A stretch of DNA of 64,000 nt from Diphasiastrum complanatum (Eukaryota; Streptophyta; Lycopodiopsida; Lycopodiales; Lycopodiaceae), in contig CM055109.1 of assembly GCA_029204225.1 (NCBI GenBank), forward strand, positions 4,634,072-4,698,071, given 5' to 3'. A program made the translations under genes and the position numbers. Of the stretch, positions 55,325 to 64,000 are shown piece after piece. The first letter of the stretch is position 1, and each line of letters starts with the position of its first letter. Under the pieces are notes generated by a model, which worked only from the letters and a program-made list of their open reading frames with translations, did not search any database and had not been told where the DNA came from.

Positions 55325-56190
55325 ATCGAACTCTTATGAAGAGTGAAACATCTTTTGGAGGATCTTCTTGTGTACATGGAACTATGCAAGTGGATGGATG
55401 TTATCTTGCTGTAAAATCAAGCGTTGGATCTGGAAAACAAAGTTTGTACAATAACTTTGATGATCAAGTTGAAGATCAAGAGGTTGATCTCAAAGCGCTT
55501 CAACTAGTCAAAAGGGAAGGTGGCAATTTGGAGCTAGTCAAGAGCATCAAAGGAGAGGTAATTGGCAAAGATGTTATGGATCTGTTTTTACAGCATATTG
55601 AAGACTCAAGTAAGGTCAGGGAGCAGCAAGGAAGTGGTGTTCAAGTTTACTTTACTTGTTCTATCTCACGTTTGAGCAATTTCATGTGGATGTGTGCAAA
55701 TTGTCAAGATATGATAAAACTAGCTACTTTGGTGAGCATTGTTTTGATGTTGGATTTGTACTATAATTCTTGGCTGATTTTGCTGATTGAAATAAAGCTA
55801 TTGGAGGTTCATTATTTCACTCATTCATGGTCAAGTCATCAAGGTATGATGGTATCTTGAGGCAAGATGGAGATGGAAGCTCATTCATGGAGTATCATGG
55901 TGGATACATGGCAACAAAGGACAAAGGAGGAGACATGCAAGCGAAAGTTGATCACTCACATTTATTGTTTGTTTGCTGTATTTTTTCAGAGAGTTCAGAG
56001 TTGGAAGCATAGTGGAATCATTTCATTTACATTCCACTTGATTCTTCATGTTCTAGTTACTTCTTGACATGTAAAATTGATGTAAGAAATAGTGAAGCAT
56101 CCCAAGTGGACACTATTCTCTATATCAATTATGGTTGTTTCTATTTTGAGCATTACATGATCATTTAAAGAAGATCTATTCTTGGGAAGA
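55325..56190 (+). other. Non-Copia insert in place of Copia-4 RT
   Basis: The open frame runs without a break from the linker to 55860 (TMQVDGCYLAVKSSVGSGKQ, VDLKALQLVKREGGNLELVK, GDVIGKDVMDLF-like GEVIGKDVMDLFLQHIEDSS) but shows none of the RT motifs. After 55860 it is non-coding. The source was not recognised; it could be a captured host sequence or another repeat. Confidence 0.55.
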
Positions 56191-56384
56191 AGATCATTCT
56201 TATGACGTATCAAAGTTCTATTGCTAAAAACTATGCTAGGATCAAGCATATTGAGATACAATATCACTTTGTGAGGGAGCAAGTCATTGCAAAGGAGGTG
56301 GAGCTTCAACATGTGTCTTCAAGGGAATGTGTAGCTGATATCTTCACCAAAGCATTCGGGAAAAGACTTGTTCATGAAGCATAG
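56191..56384 (+). pseudogene. pol: Copia-4 RNase H end
   Basis: TYQSSIAKNYARIKHIEIQY, HFVREQVIAKEVELQHVSSR and ECVADIFTKAFGKRLVHEA, the conserved end of Copia RNase H. Confidence 0.85.
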
Positions 56385-56437
56385 GACTTCGCTTGGAGTG
56401 CTATCAAAGTCTATGCTAAAACTAGTTGAAGAGGGAG

Positions 56438-57088
56438 TGTGAAAGATTCAACTAGTTTCATCACATTTTGCTATATTTTCATATTTGGCATATTGAGGCC
56501 AAAACTTGTTTTAGACTTAGAGATTGACTTTTTAAAGTTCATTAGTCTAAATTTCATTTGAATAAACACTTTTTGAAAGTGTGGAAAAGTTAGAATGCGA
56601 GTTTGAGTAGATTCAAATTTGAATAGTTGGGTACATTGAATCTGGACCCAAAATTAGTAGGGTTAGCATTTTGGTGGGAAAGCCAAGTGGCAAAATAGGA
56701 TTTGGACCTGCTATAAAAGGATGTAACTCGTGGAGAGAGTATTCTTCTCTCTTCTCTATCTCATTTCATGCTTATACATGGTTCTCTTGGATTCTACTAT
56801 CCATTGGTGCACAATCTTGGTGATTACTTACAATTCTATGTGTAGAATGATCTATATTTTCTATTTTTGGATCCACACGTGTGAAATACAGTAGATTGCT
56901 ACTTTTGTATGGACAGCAACAATACTTTTTTCATTTCATTCAAGTTTGATCAAGTTCTATTAGTGTTTGCATCTCATTTTGTGTGTAGATGCTGATTTTT
57001 CTACATTGGTGAGATTGGTAGTGTATTTCTCTTTCTAACCGAAGATCATTCAAGTAGATTGGATCATAATGATCTGAAATCTTTCACA
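56438..57088 (+). repeat. Copia-4 3' LTR (651 bp)
   Basis: TGTGAAAGATT at the start and AATCTTTCACA at the end form an 11-bp perfect terminal inverted repeat. It is preceded by the polypurine run GAAGAGGGAG. A TATA box, TATAAAAG, lies at 56713-56720. Confidence 0.88.
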
Positions 57089-57722
57089 CAAGATCCAATA
57101 CATGATTTGTATTGATGGAATGTGATTTTGGAAACTTGCTTCTAGAGTGCTTCCCATAGATGCATGATTCACAAAAGAAAGATTTCCTATTTAATGAAGA
57201 AGAGAAATTCAGTCCATCAACTAAATTATTACAACACATATAAAAAAGTGATCTTGTATTCATGTGTCAAAATTGAATATGCCACAGAACAACAATATCG
57301 TTTACATTTTCAATAGAAATACTAGCTAATGCAACTGAATTAGAGAGTACGTAAAGATTTTTGACTCTAGTGCATGTAGTCAGAGTAGTATCTTTCTCGA
57401 GTATTGTACACTGCTCAAATGAGAAATTAACAGTGTACCCCTCATCAATTATCTTAGAGACTGATAACAAGCTCTTTGATAACTGAGGAACATGAAGGAC
57501 GTTAGGAACACAAATAGACAGATTGTTGTTGAAGGTGATCTTCACTGTTCCTTTGGCTTCCACGTGTATGGTGTTTGAATCTCCAAGGTAGATGAATTGA
57601 TCTTTGTTGTAAGCTGCATACTCGGTAAACCATTCCTTGCAAGAGGTCATGTGTTGGGTAGCGCCGCTGTCTAGGTACCAGCTATCACAGTCTCCGTTGA
57701 TGCTGTTGTAAGCCATTAACAA
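57089..57722 (-). pseudogene. pro: Copia-3 protease and pre-integrase
   Basis: The minus strand reads CDSWYLDSGATQHMTSCKEW (active site D-S-G), NVLHVPQLSKSLLSVSKIID, VVLWHIQF then a stop and HMNTRSLFYMCCNNLVDGLN and FFCESCIYGKHSRSKFPKS, the integrase zinc region. It ends at HVLDL where Copia-4 inserted. Confidence 0.87.
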
Positions 57723-58573
57723 GTGTGTGTCTTGCTCTTTGAATTCCGCCGCGTTGGAGGAATTTGGCTACTGCTAATGTTGTTGCTTCTTTGTCTCGTT
57801 GTAGATCCGGATACGACACTCCTTGATGTCATGATTGGCTCTCTTGCAATATCTGCAGAAAACCTTCTTGCGCAATCCATCATTCTCACCTTCAGTGTGA
57901 GGCTTCTGTTGTTGCTGTTGCACTTGATTCTTGCCCTTAGAGCAGTCTTTCTTTTGGTGTACAGGGCCATGGATTTGTCTTTGATGGATAGGCCACTCGT
58001 CTTTCTCCGCATTTCTTCTTGAAGAAGATGACCGATCACCTTTTGAAGAGTGAGATCGGGTTGTGTGGAGATCATCACCACAAAGTGTTCATACGACTTT
58101 GGAATAAAGCAAGGTCATAATGACATCATCATCTTGAATAGAATATCCTACAGCTGATAACTGATCCAATAAAGACTTGAAGCTGTTGATGTGAGAAGTG
58201 ATGGCAGTAGAATCAGACATGCTAAGAGTAAAGAACTTCCTTCTAAGATGTAATCTAGTGGTTACATCATGAGTCTCATAGAGATTTGATAACAAATCTA
58301 ATGTATCTTGAGAGGTTTTGCATGTGGTAACATGGGATATTTGGGAGTTGGCCAGATTGAGTGTGATACATGCTAAGGCCGTCTAATCTTTGATCTTCCA
58401 TGCCTTTGCTCATCTTCTGGTTTCAAGTCAGCACCTTCTACTACATCCCAAAGATCTCTATCTATCAACATCATCCGGAGTTTTAACTTCCAGATGTAGA
58501 AGTTAGAGCCATTGAACTTGTCAATGATTCTAGCCTCGTTGGATGATGATGAAGAGCTACCAAGATGAGACAT
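57723..58573 (-). pseudogene. gag: Copia-3 gag
   Basis: It starts with MSHLGSSSSSSNEARIIDKF and NGSNFYIWKLKLRMMLIDRD (58573), has a frameshift near 58385 and breaks after that, then LHLRRKFFTLSMSDSTAITS (UBN2 region) and LLSAVGYSI-like QLSAVGYSIQDDDVIMTLL, and in another frame the knuckle CRYCKRANHDIKEC at about 57850-57810. Confidence 0.85.
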
Positions 58574-58628
58574 GATAACAATAATATAAATAAAACAAAT
58601 TTAACCTCTCGGTTTATTTGAGTTATGC

Positions 58629-58641
58629 TTTGATACCAATC
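58629..58641 (-). promoter_or_regulatory. Copia-3 primer-binding site
   Basis: The minus strand reads TTGGTATCAAAGC, close to the iMet site, a few bases after the LTR end. Confidence 0.75.
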
Positions 58642-58644
58642 GAA

Positions 58645-59650
58645 TGGGACAAGGGAGATAGAAGAATGCGAATGGAGAAGAGAGCAAGAATATTGCGGAA
58701 TAGCTCTCCCGTTACAATCAGCTGCTAGATGCAAAAACAATCTAATAGAAAGTTTATGCTGAATATAATTGCAGCTTTAAGTGCTCTAATTGTCCAATAG
58801 AATCTTAAAAAATTAATTCATACTCTCAAAAACAAGAGTACAGTCCACCGAAGAGATTAGAAATAGTTTGTGTGTGGTATTGTTGGAAATCAGATTCAAT
58901 GTGAAGTTTGATTCCTAGAGAGCAATATGATATTGCGAGTTCCTCAGGCATCAAAGAAAGCCATCATTTGATCAGAAAGTGAGGAGTCGTAGACGTCCGT
59001 GTTCTGATCAGAGTGAGTACACAAGCACGATCAAATAACAATAAACTGCACTGAATCACAACAAGCATTCATCTACGTTATACATAGATAGAAAAAGTTG
59101 TTGCTGCTATATTACACTGAAGCACAATACGAATAGCAATTACAACAAAAAAATTTCGGCGTAACTGGGAGGCTCAAATAATATATCTCATGGACAGAGC
59201 AACCAATAATCTGTGCTTGGATGATCTATTTATAGATTTCATCCATGTATTGACAAAAAAAGTTGAAGGTGTTGAAAAAGTTAAACTGTTAAATTGTGAA
59301 CAAGTTGACTTCTTAAAAAATAATTGAATAGAAGAAGTCGAAGGTAAGTGTTGCAGTTTTCGGGAAAGTGCGAAAAATGCGAACTGCGACACTTAGTGTA
59401 TTTCTGCAGACTGTTCAAAAATAATGTGAATCTGCAAACATGTTCTAAATACAAGTTTGTGGAAGTCCTTGAAGATGGCCAAGTCTTCAATGACTTCAAG
59501 TTATTAAACTTAACATCTGAACTTAAAATTATGATGGGATTGGTTACCTTTGCTAGAGATCAACCGAAAGTCCGTTGTAGATCTCCTTCAAATAAGTTGT
59601 CTGTCTAAGTTATGATTCCAAGGAGGCAACTGTGGGCTTAATTTCCAACA
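58645..59650 (-). repeat. Copia-3 5' LTR
   Basis: On the minus strand it starts TGTTGGAAATTAAGCCCACA at 59650. The end at 58645 is set by the primer site. It matches the 3' LTR from 58746 upward with an internal gap near 59250. Confidence 0.8.
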
Positions 59651-60280
59651 TTAAATACATAGATATAGTCAACTTTGAAAAATGTCATGTTTCTTTATGC
59701 TCATCAATGAAATCAAACACCATAATTTAAAGTGAGAAAATGGGTGGTCAACTAATACAGTTTTTGTTGTTGGACATGTACAATCCAAATTCAAGAATTG
59801 TCCATAGTTTGCCAATTTTTTGGATAAGAGAATATTATTACATTCACAAAGGCACAAGAGATAAAACAAGGATGAGATTCACTACACCATTTTAGACATA
59901 TGAATGTCACGGTAATCCATTTGTGCCAATAACAATTCCCTATCATTTTGTCAACAATCGATGAGCAATGAGTTCAATTATTATTGTATTTTTTTTTGAT
60001 TTCATAAATGACATCTCAGTCTAGCACTAATAATTCTCGTGCTCTCAGACTCATCTCTCAACTTCATCTCTGCTGGAAGCCCTTTTGAGTGGAGAGGTTC
60101 TGCATCGACACCTTGGGGCATGGCATCAGCTGATGTGAAAAATGCACTAGATAAATGCAAATTCCAGCTAGAACTCTGATGACAAACTGATAAAAATAAA
60201 TCTCGAACGATTTGCGATACTTGAATTATTTCTGTTTGAGAATAATTCGTGTTGGATAAATCAAACTCATGCAAACACAA
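59651..60280. other. Unassigned stretch
   Basis: No gene recognised; short frames on the minus strand are not convincing. Confidence 0.3.
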
Positions 60281-60284
60281 CGAA

Positions 60285-60590
60285 ATGAAACGAGACGAAA
60301 TCTAGATGAAAACCGAAGCGAAGCGAAGCCTAAATGAGCTCTGACATTGATTCATGCTGAAAGCATAGAGATCACAAAACGACACGAAATGAAACGAAGC
60401 ACAAGCATTCACAAAAAGATCAATCAGCCTTTGTAACGAGACGAGATGAGACGAAACGAAACAAAACGAAACAAAACTTAGGTGAGCTCTGAAATTGATT
60501 TACTCTTATAGCCAAGTGATCGCAAAGCAAAGCGAGGCAAAACATGAAGTGAAAGGATTCACGAACAAAATCAGTTTGTCAAAAATTCAG
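60285..60590. repeat. Tandem duplication of a GAAACGA-rich unit (about 150 bp)
   Basis: Two units, about 60285-60430 and 60438-60590. Each starts with a run of ACGAGACGAAA/GAAGCGAAGC pentamers, then the block TGAGCTCTGA(C/A)ATTGATT, then AAGTGATCGCAAA- or AGAGATCACAAA-like sequence and ATTCAC.AA. Similarity is about 65-70% by eye. Confidence 0.6.
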
Positions 60591-61192
60591 ATATGATCGC
60601 TGGTCACTGTCGGCTATATCATTCCTACAATCCTTCAGAGTGTAGACAAACATTGTTGATCTACTTTAACAAATTAATATAGCATTCAACAATATCTAAC
60701 CGAAGTGTGGAATTAAATGAGCAAGTGAATTAGACACATGAATAGTAGCGGACAAGATACATTCAAGATCTTACAATCATTTAGAATAATATGTGCACAA
60801 CAGCTACAATATTATCTGCTGATTTTCTTGATTCTTTAAGCACTGCATGACAGATCCACACAGTGCGTTGGCATGAGAGAAGTGCGTCTCGCTTACTAGC
60901 GGACCTCTGGATCTACAGATCCTCTACAAAATTGTCTTGCACGCAGGTAGACATGTATTCTATATTTTTCATCTTCTGACTTCTTGTCTTGCTTACTAGC
61001 ATACAATATTATGCATCAAATAGAAAGTATATAGTTGCGTCGTGTAACTTCTAGATTAGAGTGATTAAACATCTACAACTAGTCATGAATTACAAGAGTG
61101 GCAGATTAGCCACGATCTAGAGTACTTCTGTTGATGTCATGATATTTGATCAAATATTTGTACCCCTTGGTACTTGGCTGATCTTCTTTTGG
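60591..61192. other. Possible 3' LTR region of Copia-5
   Basis: It lies just downstream (minus strand) of the Copia-5 RNase H, where a 3' LTR is expected, but no second copy is present to define edges. Confidence 0.3.
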
Positions 61193-62640
61193 TCAATTGA
61201 GGAGCATGACTGATTTTGTGTTTTGTTGGGTCGTAACATCTTTTGTCAAAGGTTCAGGATTGAAAGCTAGCAAAGCTTTGCCGATAGAAACATTTTGTTT
61301 CTTCAGCTCCCTCTCAAAGCGTGATAGCTTGACAACTCCAAGACTGCTTCTCTGTTTCTCAAACAGACCTTTGTCTAAGGCCTTTGTGAAAATGTCAACA
61401 ACCATGTCTTTCGTTCCAATGAAGGTGGTCTGCAGCATCTTTTTTCCAATCAGATCCCTGATCAAGTGGTACTTGATTGTAGTGTGTTTCATCCTTGAGT
61501 GAGATACAAGGTCTTTTGTCAAATGTATTGCAGATGTGTTGTCCATCTGCAAACCCAGAGGTTCGTTCCTTGTTTTGCCCAGTTTGTCAAGGAACTGTTT
61601 GAGCCAAATTATCTCATTGGCCATTTTTGCTACTACAATGTACTCTGCTTCGCAGTATGACTAAGCTACAATGATTTGCTTCTTGTTGACCTATAGAATT
61701 GCTGCCCCTGAAGCGATGGTGCATCTTCCTGAGACACTTTTATAGTCGTCCTTGAGAGATGCCCAGCTATCATCACTGTAGGAAAGCATCTGAAAGCTTG
61801 CACCATGACAATAACACAAACCAAAATCTTTTGTTAATTGAAGATATTGCAAAATTTGTTTTGCAATCTTCCAATGTGTCGAGCCTGGATTCATGTAGAA
61901 TTGGCTCACCTTGAAAATTGCATAAGTGTTATCTACAAGGTACATCAATGATCCTATCAGTTTCTTGTATGGTGTGAGCTGCATCAATTCTCTTTCTTCT
62001 TCAGTCCTCGAACAATTTTCGTTCGTCAATACTGTTTCTGCAAGCATTGGAGTATTCGCTCCTTTGCAATTCAGCATCCCAAAATCTTCTAGGATTTTCT
62101 AGGTGTATCTAGACTGATGAAGGTACAACTTACGTCCCTCATAGTCCCTGTCAATCTGTAAACCAAGGTAACACTTGGCTTTTCCCAGATCTACAATCTC
62201 GAAATGTTTCGAGATATCATTCTTCACTACAGCAATCGGCTTCTCACTCTTGAAAAGTATCACAGTGTCGTCCACATACACAACCACAATGATGATCTTC
62301 CCATCTGTAATTCTCACATAGACATTGGAATCAGCCAAGGTCCTCCTGGAACTGCAATGCCTTTGCCTTTGTCTACTCTGCTAGGTCCGGAACCATCTTG
62401 GTTTATAAGTACTGTACCAGAAGGCTGTCCCTCGAATCTTTCGTCTTCTGATTTGTCACTCGAATGGGAAGCGACTCAAAAATTTTTGTTTTTGTGTTCA
62501 TCTTCTGCTCCCTCTGTCACAGGGGACAGATCATAGTACTGTCTTTCAAGAACTTCAGCTGACAGGATCATCATTGGCCATCATTCTGCTCTCATCAAAT
62601 CTGACATCTCTGACTGATGCCTTTGATGTCACATTGACCA
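61193..62640 (-). pseudogene. pol: Copia-5: RT and RNase H fragment
   Basis: The minus strand reads VTSKASVRDVRFDESRMM (integrase-RT linker), a gap, then IIVVVYVDDTVILFKSEKPI (catalytic YVDD), DLGKAKCYLGLQIDRDYEGR, PYKKLIGSLMYLVDNTYAIF, LSYSDDSWASLKDDYKSVSG (RNase H Asp), and MANEIIWLKQFLDKLGKTRN to DIFTKALDKGLFEKQRSSLG. Stops separate the three frames. The N-terminal half of RT is absent. Confidence 0.85.
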
Positions 62641-62666
62641 TCATTTGTTATATAGATGATGTTGCA

Positions 62667-63756
62667 CTATCCCTCATAAGACAATAAGGATGAAAAGTAT
62701 TCCTTATGTCTTGTCATGTGAGATGAGACTCGACTATCAATCCACCAAGGATCATTCTCATCTATATGTGGAAGCAAACTTGAAGTCATAACAAGAGATT
62801 CAAAAATGCTATCCTCTTCTTCATCTATTGCTAGATTTCCTTGCCTCTCACCTTGCTCTCTTTTCTTCTTATGACATTCATTAGCAAAATGACCTTTTAT
62901 CCCACAATAAGAGCACTTGAACTTTGACTTATCTTTCTTTTTAAAAGAAGTAGAAGAGGAGGAGGAAGAGTGATCATCATGATCCGAGTTACCACCTTTG
63001 GACCATTTCCCTTTGCCTTTGGATTTGGCTTTTGTGAAGAAAGCCTCTTCACCTCCACCTTGCAAGGATGCACCATCAAGCTTTGATTGCAACCTATGTT
63101 CTTCAGCCAATAAGATTTCTTGCAAGTCGACCACACTTGGCAAGAATCTTTGAATGGAAAAACTTTGCACAAGATTATCATGTTTGTCTAGCAAACCATT
63201 CAACATAACTTGGACTATTTCACTATCGTATATGCTTTCATCAATGCATGCTAGATCAACACTTAAGGACTTAACCCTCGAGACAAATGCATGAGCACTT
63301 TCTCCCTCTCTTGGCCTACTAGAAAATATTTTCCTCCTTAGGGTCAATACCCTAGATGTGGACTTTAATTCAAAGAGCTTCTTCAAGGCATTCCATGCTT
63401 CACTTGCACTTTGACTCTTACCAACTTCCTTGAGAAGTTCATTAGAACCCTCAAAGTGTTACTAGACTCATAGATTGATTTTAAAGATTCCCAAGCCTCT
63501 TTAGAACTTTTACATGATGATACTTCCCTTAGAAGATCATTGCTCACATTCATTTTCACACAATGAAGTTCTAGCCTAGATCTCTTGTGTATCTCACTAA
63601 TTCATGTGCACCTAGAGGTTCATCTTCATCATCAATTAGAAACTCATAAAGATCTTGGAGCACCATGAGTGACTCCATCCTCACTTTCCAAATAGCATAA
63701 TTGGTAGAATTTAACCCCTCACTAGCTTCTAGAAGGTATGCTCCAACTGATTCCAT
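62667..63756 (-). pseudogene. gag: Copia-6: gag and start of protease
   Basis: It begins MESVGAYLLEASEGLNSTNY at 63756 and, after breaks at about 63580-63390, runs as MKKLFELKSTSRVLTLRRKI, MLNGLLDKHDNLVQSFSIQR, the knuckle CSYCGIKGHFANEC and the protease start DPWWIDSRVSSHMTRHKEYF, in which the catalytic D-S-G has become D-S-R. It stops at about 62667 and abuts Copia-5. The wording is closest to Copia-4. Confidence 0.87.
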
Positions 63757-64000
63757 CTTACTAGTGAAATTCTACACACAAGATATAGATTTGGTTGAAC
63801 TTGAAACTCACAAAGGTTTCTTACTTGCAGTGTTTCACTCAAATTTGATTTCTATTCCACTTGTAATCACAGTTCTATCACTCCTTCACAAAGTTGGAAT
63901 GAAGATAAGATGATGTGAAAACTACTCTCAGGCAAATCTTGCCAATCTTGGCTATTTTTGGATAATAGAATGACTCTATCTCTCTCTATCTCTTTGATGT
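63757..64000 (-). other. Leader or LTR of Copia-6, cut by the window edge
   Basis: Sequence upstream of the Copia-6 start codon. No primer site was recognised before the window ends. Confidence 0.3.

Larger units (their letters stand above)
53546..57088 (+). mobile_element. Copia-4: 5'-truncated Copia element with 3' LTR, nested in Copia-3
   Basis: It begins in the middle of gag at the zinc knuckle, continues through protease and integrase, then has about 0.85 kb of non-Copia sequence where RT should be, then the end of RNase H and a 3' LTR. The right end splits Copia-3 between its pre-integrase domain (HVLDL) and the missing core. The left end is a deletion junction with Copia-3 RT, so no target duplication can be checked. 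Confidence 0.85.
50892..59650 (-). mobile_element. Copia-3: Ty1/Copia element interrupted by Copia-4
   Basis: In minus-strand order: 5' LTR 59650-58645, primer site, gag, protease, GAG-pre-integrase to 57089, then Copia-4 (57088-53546, opposite strand), RT from 53545, RNase H, and 3' LTR 52126-50892. The integrase core is missing at the left junction. The two LTRs align over most of their length, the 3' one lacking its last 100 bases. Confidence 0.85.

Overview
This window comes from the nuclear genome of a land plant with a transposon-rich genome. The plant assignment rests on plant-type LTR retrotransposon clades (an Athila/Tat-like Ty3 element primed by a tRNA-Asp-like site, chromodomain Ty3 elements, Copia elements with UBN2-type gag), a run of three TTTAGGG telomere-type units, and one exon of a plant-specific gene resembling Arabidopsis At4g08330. 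Nothing seen fixes the species. No bacterial operon, rRNA, convincing tRNA or CRISPR array was found.

Layout. 1-452: end of an unknown T/S/P-rich reading frame (minus) running off the window. About 512-15252: a Copia element (Copia-1) whose gag is split by an 11.7 kb Ty3 element (Ty3-1, 2068-13781) with a perfect CTACG target duplication. 15253-18647: a minus-strand chromovirus remnant (Ty3-2) with most of pol deleted, itself sitting in an Athila-like protease fragment (18648-19262). 19430-21044: Copia-2 LTR, leader and gag, cut off at a (CT)n tract. 22336-23149: a TIR element (copy A1). 24196-25773: probable genic sequence on the minus strand. 27371-30030: a minus-strand LINE. 30052-30960: Copia scraps. 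31750-35417: two more copies of the TIR family (A2, A3) around a block rich in palindromes, microsatellites and short telomere-like repeats.

35853-42059: a chromovirus (Ty3-4) with 358-bp LTRs about 3% different and a GTTTT target duplication, structurally complete at its ends but with broken frames. 43410-45325: a zinc-finger plus reverse-transcriptase element of unassigned clade, fused directly to a 5'-truncated Ty3 element (Ty3-3, 45326-50233). 50892-59650: minus-strand Copia-3, interrupted by plus-strand Copia-4 (53546-57088), which carries a stretch of non-Copia sequence in place of its reverse transcriptase. 61193-63756: two minus-strand Copia pieces (Copia-5 and Copia-6) fused to each other.

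No autonomous element is intact: every pol examined has stops, frameshifts or deletions. The main value of the window is structural: insertion order, element termini, leader repeats and non-autonomous families.
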